The notes: a model not told the origin generated them from the sequence alone. Shown: positions 9,501-17,340, counted from the first letter of the stretch. The stretch is DNA of 36,383 nt from an uncultured Clostridia bacterium (GCA_944367955.1 CALVWU010000008.1:1-36383); one strand, 5' to 3'. Numbers and translations: made by a program.

Positions 9501-9636
9501 CGAGTGGAGGGATATAGCGGTAACGGCGGTTATCGGCGCGTTTGCCGTAAGTGCCGTGCTGGTATACGCAACCTCGGTGGCCAAGTTCACAAACTATGTT
9601 TCGTTGCGCCGCGGTAAAAACCTTAACAAGGATTGA
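6493..9636 (+). CDS. Membrane-anchored, circularly permuted GH3 beta-glycosidase
   Basis: This 1047-residue glycoside hydrolase family 3 enzyme has its domains in swapped order. The alpha/beta sandwich normally found second comes first (about 75-375, with GTVLLKN, the GR-x-x-x-E segment with Glu212, and YPFGYGLSY at 366-374). A fibronectin-III-like domain follows (about 400-500). The TIM-barrel domain normally found first is last (about 690-990). The barrel keeps Lys846-His847 of the KHF motif and Asp925 of VTDW, the expected nucleophile. Reversed order is known in rumen enzymes such as those of Ruminococcus albus and Butyrivibrio fibrisolvens. Unusually, a membrane helix sits at each end (about 10-30 and 1007-1029) with positive residues on the outer flanks, so the catalytic body should lie outside the cell. 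The likely reaction is release of terminal beta-linked sugars; the exact substrate is unknown. GGGAGG lies about 8 bp before the start. Confidence 0.93.
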   Translation: MLLNKVMHVFAKILFNITAVLFGLTLMFTILCEDSQVEDMISEYVFKDTGTTITVNTGKTPIYYKTWYSSVEDVLDGNGAVAAAAQAEGTVLLKNENSALPLAAGEKVSLYGVTAYDPMYSLDGAGEIIVNASRQQYFYDEFEAAGLTMNSSLANWYKGDGTQFKRGKTTSNGVNVAINGETWEDIPASAKNRGTFGQDSTAIFIVGRMTNEAIDLPPLTTNGNAGLTDNDYLQFTTREENMIENLCNSYDKVIVLFNQANPMQEDLPEILKNVEGVMWIGFPGSDGIKAVADLLVGKSNPSGGLSDMWYSYADANPSMPNYGLSNNVVMAEGMYLGYRYAETRYEDLLLASPNAGTYDYSSAVSYPFGYGLSYTDFSYTIEEVIADPDPAKNHLENDPEKDLRPADQLRATGDDLGDCDDIIVRVRVRNTGSVAGKKNIQIYLQQPITATDKANGVEKPSVELVGFGKTSKLEANGGEEVIDIKIDANKLFAAYDRLANDGKGSYVLSEGTYYLVAASNSHEAVNSILKAKDSGIQGIDAEFGAGDASLVYKVNVDSARSQSYVYWTQGAEQPENLFDASDPNVAFNDPDRVTYMSRYNWKDTGVSANYDNMSTSGIREEFATGVLDANNNLNTANVNLYYPEIDTSVSDPVFAAQSVDPADENTIALVEMRGIEYDPNRGATEEDIAKWEQFMSQLTWEETVTTVAYGRRQTEAISSVSKPYTYDVNASNGISWKFNMSGERGIGFGMHFDAANTDYTPTGYPCEGIIASTFNVELAYAVGQAIGEDGLWSGASGLYGFSLGLHRNPYHGRTGEFYSEDPVLTGYIAGYETAGAQSKGLYVYNKHFVLNDQETNRTGYKAWLNEQTMRQIYLRPFEIAIEIGDAMNVMNSFNKIGMTWTGNYYNLMTGWLRGEAGMAGFAVTDWYRSGGMNMVYGMLAGTDLPDGSDYSNIVQYAPGSGYGYYTTAVRQAAQRIMYTVANSNAMNFYGEDTLVYSFDPDWYEWRDIAVTAVIGAFAVSAVLVYATSVAKFTNYVSLRRGKNLNKD

Positions 9637-9691
9637 TTATCCGGGCGTACTCCGTAACACTATATAGCCATCTGTAATTCCTACATTAGGG

Positions 9692-9729
9692 CAGCGGCCC
9701 CGACGGTTTCGTCGGGGCCGCTGTTCGTT
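9692..9729 (+). terminator. Terminator of the surface-lipoprotein/GH3 operon
   Basis: A perfect 13-bp GC-rich stem (9692-9704 with 9711-9723) and six-base loop, followed by TTCGTT. It lies 55 bp after the GH3 stop codon. Confidence 0.82.
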
Positions 9730-9736
9730 ATGCGAT

Positions 9737-9775
9737 AAAAAGAGCGAAGATTTTAAAAAACTTCGCTCTTTTTGA
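9737..9775. terminator. Bidirectional terminator between convergent genes
   Basis: A 13-bp stem (9737-9749 with 9761-9773) has A-rich and T-rich outer ends, so it can terminate both the plus-strand GH3 operon and the minus-strand YdeI-family gene ending at 9798. Confidence 0.82.
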
Positions 9776-9797
9776 TTGCCGGATAAATTGGAATTTA

Positions 9798-10373
9798 TCA
9801 ATAATTTAATAATCGTCCGTTATCGTTCCATTCGCCGTACATAATACCCTTCTTTGTATTCGCGATAAATTTTTGCAATCTGCGGTCAAATAAATCGGGT
9901 TGTTTTTTCTTTATTTGAATCGTGTCTATGCGTACCCGTTGGTACAATGGCGGAAAATTATTAAAGTTTTGCCACACTGTTTTATCTGCCTTTAACGCCG
10001 TCAATATTTCGCTGTCTATTGCAAAACCGTTTGCCGACATATCGGGCAAAAGGGCGCGTCCTGCTTCCGTCATCAATCCCAATTTTTCAAGTCGTCTGCA
10101 ACGCTCTTTATTGAGTTCCGACCACAAACTTTTTTTCTTTCTATGCGTCAATTTTTGAGCGGTGATTCCGTTTTCAAGCGTTTTGGTAGTACTGTCTATC
10201 CAACCGAAACACAGTGCTTCTTCAACTGCGTCTATATACCAAAACGTATTATCGTTTTGCGGTCTGCCGCGCTTTACAATCACCCAACATTCGCTTTCTT
10301 TATCATAATTTTCTGCAAGCCAAACACGCAGTTCATTTCGGTTTTTTGCCGTTAAAAGATTTTTTGGTTGCAT
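9798..10373 (-). CDS. YdeI/OmpD-associated family protein
   Basis: This 191-residue protein matches the YdeI/OmpD-associated family. The hallmark segment EEALCFGWIDS lies about one quarter in, preceded by a W-V-x-x-K-R stretch and followed by Lys-rich sequence and an (R)W/LWSELN region. Length is normal for the family. Family members have been linked loosely to bacteriocin or peptide tolerance and acid response, but no biochemical activity is established. The gene stands alone with its own promoter (10410-10438), a GGAG site before the start and a shared terminator. It is visibly more AT-rich than its neighbours and uses A/T-ending codons, consistent with recent acquisition. Confidence 0.82.
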   Translation of the reverse strand: MQPKNLLTAKNRNELRVWLAENYDKESECWVIVKRGRPQNDNTFWYIDAVEEALCFGWIDSTTKTLENGITAQKLTHRKKKSLWSELNKERCRRLEKLGLMTEAGRALLPDMSANGFAIDSEILTALKADKTVWQNFNNFPPLYQRVRIDTIQIKKKQPDLFDRRLQKFIANTKKGIMYGEWNDNGRLLNY

Positions 10374-10409
10374 TGTAACTCCGTTAAAGTGTTGTCTGTT
10401 TTTGATGAT

Positions 10410-10438
10410 ATTATACGGCGAAACAGCTTAAAAGTAAA
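10410..10438 (-). promoter_or_regulatory. Promoter of the YdeI-family gene
   Basis: On the minus strand, TTTACT (10438-10433) and TATAAT (10415-10410) are 17 bp apart. The predicted start of transcription lies about 30 bp before the ATG at 10373. Confidence 0.65.
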
Positions 10439-10482
10439 GTATAAAAGCGCACTGCCTTAATTGCAAGGTATAGTGCGCTATA
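10436..10482. repeat. Interrupted inverted repeat upstream of the YdeI-family gene
   Basis: Arms reading AAGTATA...GCGCACT and AGTGCGC...TACTT face each other across about 18 bp, with a small A bulge in one arm. It overlaps the -35 region of the YdeI-family promoter, so it could be an operator or a weak terminator for an older transcript. No function can be assigned. The rest of 10483-10566 contains nothing clear beyond a short stem that may end the transporter transcript. Confidence 0.4.
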
Positions 10483-10566
10483 CTTCATTATATGTTGCGG
10501 CAAAAACTCCCTATCGGAACGGCGGAAAAAGCCCCGCACCGATATTTTTTGCGGTACTACTGCTTT

Positions 10567-11952
10567 TTAAAGTCCGCCGTTGCCGTCGTTTTCGCCGTCG
10601 GGCAAGTCGCTTTCCCCGCCGTCGGCCACGGCATTTTCCCCGCCGCTCGGCTCTGTCGTCGTCGAGGCCGCGCGGCCGTGCGTCTTTTCGTAGTCCTTTA
10701 TCTGCATGTAGGCGACTATAAACATCACAAGGCCAATGCCGATTATGCACGAAATAGGTATAACGCCCATGTTGGTCGAGCCCGTCGCATACGTAACAAC
10801 CGATACAAGCAGTGTGCCGAAGAACGAAGCTCCCTTGCCGAATATATCCATTATGCCAAAAAATTCGCCGCTCTTGTCAACGGGTATCAGTTTGGCAAAG
10901 TACGAACGCGAAAGGGCCTGAACGCCTCCCTGCAACAGTCCCACGCACACCGCAAGCAGCCAAAACTGCCACGCTTCCGAAAGCCATATGGCAAACAGCG
11001 CGATGGCCAGATAGCCCGTAATAAACGCTATTATCAGTTTGCCGTTATCGTATTTTTTTGCAAGCATGCCCGAAATTATCGCGCAGGGGAAGGCTATTAT
11101 CTGGGTCAAAAGCAGCGCAAGCACAAGTTGAAGCTTGTCAAGGCCTATGGCAAGGCCGTAGGTTGTGGCAAGGTCTATAACCGTGTAAACGCCGTCTATG
11201 TACAAAAAGAAAGCTATAAGGAACAGAAGTATGCCGAGTTTGTTGGGGATATTATCTTTGAATACGCCTGTCAGCCTTTTAAACGAAGTGCGCACCGCGT
11301 GCGGCTGCCGTTTAATAAAATGCTTCTGCTTAAAATGTTTCGTGAGCGGCAGCGTAAACGCCAGCCACCATACGGCGTTGAGTATAAATACAATTATGAA
11401 TGCCGCCGTTTCGTCGAACAGGTCAAACAGGGTAAGCGCGTACAGGCCTATGCTTGCAATAAACGGTATGCAGCTGCCTATATATCCCCATGCGTACCCG
11501 TGCGAAGATACTTTGTCAACGCGCTCCATGTCGGTTACGTCGGTAAGCATCGAGTCATAGAACACAAGGCTTATGTTGTACGACATTTTGGTTATTATAA
11601 ACACGGCAACGAATCCGGCCAGCGGCAGGGGCATGCCCAGGAGCGCGCAGCCTATAATGCCTATCAGTGCCGAGCCGAAGAACAGCGGCTTTTTCATGCC
11701 GTCGCTGTCGGCAAACGTGCCCGCCACGGGGCTTATCACGGCAACGGCAAGGGTGATTATTGCCGTCACCATCGACCAGAACGCCTGATATTCCGAGTCG
11801 CTCATTTTCAATTCGGCGCACAGGCCCTGTACTATTATGGGAATGAACACCGAGCACAGCAGCGTGAATGCCGAGTTGCCCATGTCGTACATTATCCACT
11901 TCTTTTCGATGGGGGTAAAGTTGCCGTTCTTTTCAGCTTTTGTGTGTTGCAT
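10567..11952 (-). CDS. UMF1-family MFS transporter (Atg22-like)
   Basis: This membrane protein of 461 residues belongs to the UMF1/Atg22-like branch of the major facilitator superfamily. Near the N-terminus it has the signature WIMYDMGNSAF, then about twelve hydrophobic helices, the conserved ALSRSYFAKLIP segment in the second half, and GEFFGIMDIFGKG. The C-terminal tail after about residue 425 is hydrophilic, Gly/Asp/Glu-rich and probably disordered. The start at 11952 is preferred over further upstream codons because an AAAGGA site sits about 8 bp before it and the family begins there. The substrate is unknown; the yeast relative exports amino acids from the vacuole. It lies 80 bp after the phospholipase-like gene in the same direction and may share its transcript. 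Confidence 0.88.
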   Translation of the reverse strand: MQHTKAEKNGNFTPIEKKWIMYDMGNSAFTLLCSVFIPIIVQGLCAELKMSDSEYQAFWSMVTAIITLAVAVISPVAGTFADSDGMKKPLFFGSALIGIIGCALLGMPLPLAGFVAVFIITKMSYNISLVFYDSMLTDVTDMERVDKVSSHGYAWGYIGSCIPFIASIGLYALTLFDLFDETAAFIIVFILNAVWWLAFTLPLTKHFKQKHFIKRQPHAVRTSFKRLTGVFKDNIPNKLGILLFLIAFFLYIDGVYTVIDLATTYGLAIGLDKLQLVLALLLTQIIAFPCAIISGMLAKKYDNGKLIIAFITGYLAIALFAIWLSEAWQFWLLAVCVGLLQGGVQALSRSYFAKLIPVDKSGEFFGIMDIFGKGASFFGTLLVSVVTYATGSTNMGVIPISCIIGIGLVMFIVAYMQIKDYEKTHGRAASTTTEPSGGENAVADGGESDLPDGENDGNGGL

Positions 11953-12032
11953 GTTGTATTCCTTTGTGTTGAATTTTTTGCCGAACCGCTGTTCATCGCG
12001 CCATATGTGCGCGTCTGTCTGCGCGGAGGCGG

Positions 12033-12806
12033 TTATTCGTAGTCGCGCGCAAACCTTTCGCACAGACCGGCCGAGTTGATATTATTCGTAAAGTCACCTA
12101 TCAGCGCGGCGGCAACGCGTTTTGCGTTTTCAAACAGCGCAAGCATCTCGCGGTTGCTCTCGGCGCAGCGGGGGTCGGGCGCGCGGCTCATCACCTGGTC
12201 GGGCAGTTCGTCGTTAAGCATTTTAAGTATGCCGCAAATCACGGCGTGCCTAACCCTTCCGGGCGTCACAAACAAATTGCATATGCGGCGCATGTCGCGC
12301 ATCGCGCGTTCTATCACTTCGCCCGGCATGTCAAAAAATCCGGCTATCACGGTCGCATCTTCTTTTTTCGGCCGTATGTGCTCGGCAAGGCGGGTGCTTA
12401 CGGGGTCGTATCCGCAGCAGACAAGCAAAAACCTGTCAAACTCCACTTCAAGTTTGGTGTGGCTTATTTTCAGCTCTTTGCGCTTGGCTTCAACATAGCC
12501 GTGGCATTCGCTGTCAAGCGCGAAGTGGGTTATAAATCCCGCGGCATAGCTCAAAGCGGCCTGTCCGTTCTTGCGCACAAGCTCTTTGGCCCTTTCAAAA
12601 AAGGGGGCCGCGCTCTCCTTGTGCATGGCAAATCCCTGGTCGTTTACCGGGTTGCGCCTCGCGCCTTTATAGTAGAACAAAAGGTCGGGGCCGTGGCAGC
12701 CCGCGCAATACAGCGAGGGGTAGGCCAGCACAGCCTCGCGCGCCTCGCCCGTAAGCATGGACATCACTTCTTCCGAAAATTTTTTGTGTGCGTATGTCGA
12801 AGGCAT
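12033..12806 (-). CDS. Zinc-dependent phospholipase C-like protein
   Basis: This 257-residue protein starts MPSTYAHKKF and carries the metal-ligand pattern of the zinc-dependent phospholipase C / P1-nuclease-like family: GCHGPD near residue 36, then FITHFALDSECHGYV near residue 93, with repeated His and Asp residues expected to bind Zn2+. There is no obvious signal peptide, so unlike secreted clostridial alpha-toxin types it is probably cytoplasmic. Similar short proteins are common and uncharacterised in Clostridia. The start at 12806 is chosen because GGAGG lies 9-10 bp upstream; an upstream in-frame start lacks such a site. A TATAAT -10 box lies at 12834-12829 without a clear -35. The substrate is unknown. 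Confidence 0.82.
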   Translation of the reverse strand: MPSTYAHKKFSEEVMSMLTGEAREAVLAYPSLYCAGCHGPDLLFYYKGARRNPVNDQGFAMHKESAAPFFERAKELVRKNGQAALSYAAGFITHFALDSECHGYVEAKRKELKISHTKLEVEFDRFLLVCCGYDPVSTRLAEHIRPKKEDATVIAGFFDMPGEVIERAMRDMRRICNLFVTPGRVRHAVICGILKMLNDELPDQVMSRAPDPRCAESNREMLALFENAKRVAAALIGDFTNNINSAGLCERFARDYE

Positions 12807-12865
12807 ATCGTTAGTACCTCCATATAGTATTATACAATAAAAATGTAACAAAGTCCGCATCGACT

Positions 12866-12892
12866 TTTAATAAATTTGTAAAATTTATTAAA
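12866..12892. promoter_or_regulatory. Perfect AT-rich 12-bp inverted repeat upstream of the phospholipase-like gene
   Basis: Arms 12866-12877 and 12881-12892 are perfect reverse complements separated by three bases. The site sits 32 bp upstream of the -10 box of the phospholipase-like gene, overlapping or just upstream of where the -35 would be. This is a typical place for a dimeric activator or repressor site. Confidence 0.5.
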
Positions 12893-12955
12893 GGCGCGGG
12901 AAAAGTCCGTTCGGTATTAAATTTTAAACCCTCGCGGTTGATTTGTCAAGGGAAA

Positions 12956-12993
12956 GGGGGCGGGCGCGGAAAACTCTTTCCGCGCCCGCCCCC
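12956..12993 (-). terminator. Terminator of the ilv-leu-yggS transcript
   Basis: A perfect 17-bp GC-rich stem (12956-12972 with 12977-12993) and four-base loop lies 13 bp after the yggS stop. On the minus strand it is followed by TTTCCCTTG, a weak U tract, so termination may be partial. Confidence 0.65.
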
Positions 12994-13005
12994 GTAAATA
13001 ACCGG

Positions 13006-13683
13006 TCACGCGCCGTAATCTCTCGGCCCGAATATGGCCGTGCCTATGCGCACCATGTTGCTTCCGCATTCGACGCACAGCCGCCAATCGCCGCTCATAC
13101 CCATCGAAAGGTATTTAAACTGCGGATACGCGCCCTTTAACAGGTCGTATTTTTCGCGCATCAGCGTCGCCAGTTCTCTTAGTTTCTCCTCGTCGTCCGT
13201 AAAGGGCAGCATGGCCATAAGTCCTAAAACGTTCAGTGCGGGCAGGGCAGCAATGGTCTTGCAGGCGTCTTCTGCCTCGTCAAGCCCGAATCCGCCCTTG
13301 CTCTCCTCGTTGCCTATGTTTATCTGCACCAATATGTTGCTTAAAACTCCCGCGGCCGCGCTTCTTTTAGAAAGCTCTTCGGCCAGATTGTATCTGTCCA
13401 CCGAGTGGTACAAATCCACTTTGCCTATCAGATATTTAACCTTGTTTGTCTGCAAATGCCCTATAAAGTGTCGTGTGGGCGCGCCCTCTATAAGGTCGTA
13501 TTTTTCTTTGAATTCCTGCACATGGTTGTCGCCGATGTCGGTTATGCCGGCGCGCACGGCCCTATTTATGCTTTCGGGCGGCTGCATCTTTACCGCCGCC
13601 ACAAGCGTAACTTTTTCGCCCTGCGGATTGTGCGCGGGAATGCTTTTTAACAGGTTTTCAACGTTTTGTTCTATATCGGTCAT
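13006..13683 (-). CDS. YggS-family pyridoxal phosphate homeostasis protein
   Basis: This 225-residue protein is a YggS/PLPBP family member, a fold-type III barrel that binds pyridoxal 5'-phosphate without a known catalytic reaction and buffers the free cofactor. Lys32 in the AAVKMQ segment is the expected Schiff-base lysine. HFIGHLQTNK, SMGMSGDW and the terminal IGTAIFGPR are family signatures. The start is 4 bp after the leuB stop, so it is the last gene of the leu operon. Members of this family affect branched-chain amino-acid and 2-ketobutyrate balance in E. coli, which makes this position functionally sensible; that link is from family knowledge, not this sequence. Confidence 0.9.
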   Translation of the reverse strand: MTDIEQNVENLLKSIPAHNPQGEKVTLVAAVKMQPPESINRAVRAGITDIGDNHVQEFKEKYDLIEGAPTRHFIGHLQTNKVKYLIGKVDLYHSVDRYNLAEELSKRSAAAGVLSNILVQINIGNEESKGGFGLDEAEDACKTIAALPALNVLGLMAMLPFTDDEEKLRELATLMREKYDLLKGAYPQFKYLSMGMSGDWRLCVECGSNMVRIGTAIFGPRDYGA

Positions 13684-13687
13684 AATT

Positions 13688-14761
13688 TTATATCTTCTGC
13701 GCTATCAGCTCGCTCATGCGGCTGCATCCTACAAGCTGTTTGCCCTCTTCCATAATGTCGGCCGTGCGCAGACCCTCGTCTATCGTCTTTTGCACGGCAA
13801 TTTCTATCGCGGCATACTCCGCGGTCAAATCAAAACTGTCCCTGAGCATCATGGCCGCCGCCAGAATGGTGGCAACGGGGTTGGCCTTGTCCTGCCCCGC
13901 AATGTCGGGCGCGGAACCGTGTATGGGTTCGTAAAGTCCCCGCTTTGTATCCCCCAGCGAAGAGGAGGCCAGCATGCCTATCGAGCCGGTTATCTGCGCG
14001 GCCTCGTCCGAAAGTATGTCGCCGAACATATTGCTTGTAACAACCACGTCAAACTGCGCCGGGTCTTTAACTATCTGCATGGCCATGTTGTCCACAAGCA
14101 CGTCTTTAACTTCGATTTGGGGATAGTTTTTTGCGCAGTATTCGTGCACCGTTTTGCGCCACAGCCTGCTCGATTCCAAAACATTGGCCTTGTCCACCGA
14201 AACAAGCTTTTTGCTGCGCTTTACGGCAAGTTCGCAGGCTATGCGCGTTATGCGCTCTATCTCCTTTACCGAATATCTTTCGGTATCCCAGGCATAGTCG
14301 CCGTTTTCGTCGCTTCCCCTGCCGCGTTCGCCAAAATATATGCCGCCGGTAAGTTCGCGCACGATTATTATCTCTATGCCGTCTTTTACAAGTTCGTGTT
14401 TCAAGGGCGAAGCGTTTGCAAGCCCCTTCCACAGTTTTGCGGGGCGAATATTGGAATACAGCCCCATCGCGCGGCGTATGCGCAGCAGTCCCTTTTCGGG
14501 TCGCATGTCGCCGGGCAGGTCGTCCCACTTATAGCCGCCCACCGCGCCCAGCAGCACGCTGTCGCTTTTCAGGCAGCCTTCCACCGTCTTTTCGGGCAGA
14601 GGGTCGCCGCATTCGTCAATGGCGCAGCCGCCTATCGGATAGTGTTTGAATTCAAATTCGTGGCCGAATTTTTCGCCCACTCTTTCAAGAACGGTTACCG
14701 CGCCCCGGCAGATCTCCGGGCCTATGCCGTCGCCGTCCAAAACCGCAATGTTTAATTTCAT
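13688..14761 (-). CDS. leuB: 3-isopropylmalate dehydrogenase
   Basis: This 357-residue enzyme oxidises and decarboxylates 3-isopropylmalate to 2-oxoisocaproate with NAD+, the third step of leucine synthesis. The isocitrate/isopropylmalate dehydrogenase signatures are clear: LDGDGIGPE at the N-terminus, LLGAVGG, the substrate Arg pair in [26 protein letters not shown], the VDKANVLE segment, and [23 protein letters not shown] with the metal-binding Asp residues. Length is normal. GAGGAC precedes the start. The gene follows leuD by 80 bp and is followed at once by yggS. Confidence 0.97.
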   Translation of the reverse strand: MKLNIAVLDGDGIGPEICRGAVTVLERVGEKFGHEFEFKHYPIGGCAIDECGDPLPEKTVEGCLKSDSVLLGAVGGYKWDDLPGDMRPEKGLLRIRRAMGLYSNIRPAKLWKGLANASPLKHELVKDGIEIIIVRELTGGIYFGERGRGSDENGDYAWDTERYSVKEIERITRIACELAVKRSKKLVSVDKANVLESSRLWRKTVHEYCAKNYPQIEVKDVLVDNMAMQIVKDPAQFDVVVTSNMFGDILSDEAAQITGSIGMLASSSLGDTKRGLYEPIHGSAPDIAGQDKANPVATILAAAMMLRDSFDLTAEYAAIEIAVQKTIDEGLRTADIMEEGKQLVGCSRMSELIAQKI

Positions 14762-14841
14762 ATATCGTCCTCGCAGTAGTCAAAATGTTCGGTATGTTCT
14801 TAAATGCGCCGTGTTTAGGTTTAAAGTCCGCATTTTTGCGG

Positions 14842-15330
14842 TCAGTCGTCCTTTTTAAGCGAATTTATCAGTCCGCCCGCTTCGATTATTTTTTGAATGA
14901 ACGGGGGGAAGGGAACTGCCTTAAACGTTTCGCCCGTGGTAACGTCGCATATCTCGCCGCGGTCAAGGTCGGCTTCAACCTCATCGCCGGCCGCTATCGC
15001 CTCGGCCGCCTGCGGGCATTCGAGTATGGGCAGACCTATGTTTATCGAGTTGCGGTAAAATATGCGAGCAAAGCTCTTGGCTATCACCAGGCTCACCCCG
15101 CTCGCTTTTATGGCAAGCGGCGCATGCTCGCGCGAAGAGCCGCAGCCGAAGTTGTCGCCTGCAACTATTATGTCGCCCTTTTGCACCTTTTTTGTGAACT
15201 GTGGGTCTATGTCCTCCATGCAATGGCTTGCAAGTTCGCGTTCGCCGCTGGTGTTAAGGTATCTTGCGGGGATTATAACGTCGGTGTCCACGTCGTTGCC
15301 GTATTTGAATACTCTTCCTTTGACTTTCAT
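14842..15330 (-). CDS. leuD: 3-isopropylmalate dehydratase small subunit
   Basis: This 162-residue swivel-domain subunit pairs with LeuC to isomerise 2- to 3-isopropylmalate. It has [12 protein letters not shown] at the N-terminus, [13 protein letters not shown] in the middle and the [11 protein letters not shown] segment. The short length is typical of the archaeal/clostridial-type two-subunit enzyme rather than the longer proteobacterial LeuD. It starts 1 bp after the leuC stop, with AAGGAG inside the end of leuC, so the two subunits are translationally coupled. Confidence 0.97.
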   Translation of the reverse strand: MKVKGRVFKYGNDVDTDVIIPARYLNTSGERELASHCMEDIDPQFTKKVQKGDIIVAGDNFGCGSSREHAPLAIKASGVSLVIAKSFARIFYRNSINIGLPILECPQAAEAIAAGDEVEADLDRGEICDVTTGETFKAVPFPPFIQKIIEAGGLINSLKKDD

Positions 15331-15331
15331 C

Positions 15332-16585
15332 TTAAAGCTCCTTGGGCGAGGTCAGTCTGCCCGTCACCGCGCTGGCCGCGGCAACGTAGGGAGAGGCAAG
15401 GTATACCTCGCTCGTCACATGTCCCATTCTGCCCACAAAGTTGCGGTTGGTGGTCGAAACGGCCCTCTCGTTTTCGGCGAGTATGCCCATGTATCCGCCC
15501 AAGCACGGCCCGCAGGTGGGGGTGGATACCACCGCGCCCGCACCTATGAATATGTCTATAAGCCCTTCGTGCATGGCTTCAAGGTATATCTCGTTTGTGG
15601 CGGGGATTATGATAGTCCTCACGCCTTCGGCCACTTTTCGGCCCTTTAATATTTCTGCGGCCTGTCTAAGATCGGATATATGTCCGTTCGTGCACGAGCC
15701 TATCACAACCTGATCGATTTTTATGTCGCCCCATTCGGTTTTGGTGTTTTCGGGCAGATGGGGGAACGCCACCGTGGGTTTCAGTGCCGAAAGATCTATC
15801 TCTATCGTTCTTTCGTATGCCGCATCCGCGTCGGCCGCGTAAATCACGGGCTGCCGCTTAAAACGTCGGTTCATGTAATCCAAAGCCGTTTCGTCCACGG
15901 GGAAAATGCCGTTCTTCGCGCCAGCCTCTATTGCCATGTTGCAAATCGTAAAACGGTCGTCCATGGACAGGTATTTTATGCCGTCTCCTGTAAATTCCAT
16001 CGATTTATACAGCGCGCCGTCCACGCCGATAAGACCGATTATGTGCAAGATTATATCCTTGCCGCATATATATTCGGCTGGCCTGCCTTTAAGCACGAAT
16101 TTTATTGCCGAAGGCACTTTAAACCAGCATTTGCCGCTTATCATCGCGGCGGCGAGGTCGGTGGAGCCGACGCCCGTCGAAAACGCGCCCAGCGCGCCGT
16201 ATGTGCAGGTATGGCTGTCTGCGCCTATAACAAGGTCGCCCGCGCCCACAAGTCCCTGTTCGGGCAGCAGAGCGTGTTCTATGCCCATTCTGCCCACGTC
16301 AAAAAAGTTTTCAATGTTCTGCTCGCGCGCAAATTCGCGGCAGGCCTTGCACTGCTGCGCGCTCTTAATGTCCTTGTTGGGCGCGAAGTGATCCATAACG
16401 AGGGCGATCATTCCGCCGTCTTTAACTTTGTGCGCGCCCGATTTTTTAAATTCGTTTATGGCCACGGGGCCGGTTATGTCGTTTGCCAGCGCAAGGTCAA
16501 GCCCGGCTGAAATCAGCTGTCCCGCCTCAACGCTTTCAAGTCCCGCGTGTGCCGCCAAAATTTTTTGGCTCATCGTCATTGCCAT
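15332..16585 (-). CDS. leuC: 3-isopropylmalate dehydratase large subunit
   Basis: This 417-residue aconitase-family subunit carries the [4Fe-4S] cluster. Cys residues occur in [12 protein letters not shown] and in CGPCLGG, matching the three cluster ligands, and [23 protein letters not shown] is the conserved substrate-site region. Length fits the short LeuC of Clostridia and archaea. The start at 16585 is preferred because AGGAGG lies about 6 bp upstream; an upstream in-frame start lacks this. The gene begins 1 bp after the stop of the DUF4097 gene. Confidence 0.96.
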   Translation of the reverse strand: MAMTMSQKILAAHAGLESVEAGQLISAGLDLALANDITGPVAINEFKKSGAHKVKDGGMIALVMDHFAPNKDIKSAQQCKACREFAREQNIENFFDVGRMGIEHALLPEQGLVGAGDLVIGADSHTCTYGALGAFSTGVGSTDLAAAMISGKCWFKVPSAIKFVLKGRPAEYICGKDIILHIIGLIGVDGALYKSMEFTGDGIKYLSMDDRFTICNMAIEAGAKNGIFPVDETALDYMNRRFKRQPVIYAADADAAYERTIEIDLSALKPTVAFPHLPENTKTEWGDIKIDQVVIGSCTNGHISDLRQAAEILKGRKVAEGVRTIIIPATNEIYLEAMHEGLIDIFIGAGAVVSTPTCGPCLGGYMGILAENERAVSTTNRNFVGRMGHVTSEVYLASPYVAAASAVTGRLTSPKEL

Positions 16586-16586
16586 G

Positions 16587-17321
16587 TCAGTCCTCCTTGC
16601 AGGGCACAAAGTCCGCAAATATATTGCCCTTTGCGGAATGCGCCTTAAACGAAGCCGAGTTTCCCTCGATGTTCGCGCTCTGTCTGTTGCAGGTGCCCTC
16701 GCGGGCGTTCACCCAAACGTCAAACGTGCTTTCGTCGCCGCATATAGTGGCGGTAATGTTGCCTTCGGCGGTATCGAATGCGGTGTTTTTGCAGCTCAGT
16801 CCCGCCGCGCCGATGTTGCCCTTTTTGGTCTTGCACGCAACAACGGTGGCAAAGGTGTTTTCAATGGCTATATCGCCCTCGTCGACTTCGCATATCAGCC
16901 CGCTCTTTATCGTGCAGTCCGCAAATTTGGCGTCGAAAATGTGCGCCCGAATGTTGCAGTCGTTCATTGCCGTGCTCTCGGCCGAAAGACTGCCGCTGTC
17001 GGGGTTTATCTCCACGTCGCCGTAAATGCCGCCGCACAGCGTGCAGTCCACGCGGTGGCCGCCCGCGGTAAGCGAAGGCACCATGTGGCCGGGAACATAA
17101 ATTTTAACGCTCGCTTCGCTGCCGAAAAGTTTGGCAAGCAGCCCGCGCCTCTGTTTTATAACAAGTTTGCCCGCGGCTTTATCCAGCCACACGCTTATGC
17201 TGCGCGTAAACTCCGCCCGCGCATATCTGCCTTCGGTTGCCTCGCATATAAGTTCGCAGTCGTCTGCATTGCATTCAATCGCGTATATATCGCACTTTAT
17301 GTCGTTTATTATTCTGCCCAT
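16587..17321 (-). CDS. DUF4097-type beta-helix protein inside the ilv-leu operon
   Basis: This protein of about 244 residues has short alternating polar/hydrophobic strands with regularly spaced Gly, Asn and Asp, like the repetitive beta-strand DUF4097 family (often called putative adhesin). Examples are VYVPG-like KIYVPGHM followed by repeating segments such as [31 protein letters not shown] and AEGNITATI. There is no signal peptide or membrane helix, so it is probably cytoplasmic. It is unusually Cys-rich for its size. It sits between ilvD (10-19 bp upstream) and leuC (1 bp downstream), so it must be co-transcribed with the branched-chain amino-acid genes. ATG at 17321 is taken as the start; TTG at 17330 is also possible, and neither has a strong ribosome binding site. 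The function is unknown. Confidence 0.75.
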   Translation of the reverse strand: MGRIINDIKCDIYAIECNADDCELICEATEGRYARAEFTRSISVWLDKAAGKLVIKQRRGLLAKLFGSEASVKIYVPGHMVPSLTAGGHRVDCTLCGGIYGDVEINPDSGSLSAESTAMNDCNIRAHIFDAKFADCTIKSGLICEVDEGDIAIENTFATVVACKTKKGNIGAAGLSCKNTAFDTAEGNITATICGDESTFDVWVNAREGTCNRQSANIEGNSASFKAHSAKGNIFADFVPCKED

Positions 17322-17340
17322 ATTCTTCAATGTAAAAGAT

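Noticed and set aside
10492..12042. 516-residue plus-strand open frame antisense to the MFS transporter
   Set aside because: It is a shadow of the minus-strand transporter gene, has no ribosome binding site and no protein-family features, and is rich in His/Arg/Tyr typical of antisense translation.
13034..14755. Long plus-strand open frame over yggS and leuB
   Set aside because: It overlaps two certain minus-strand genes and shows antisense composition; the opposite strand encodes conserved enzymes.
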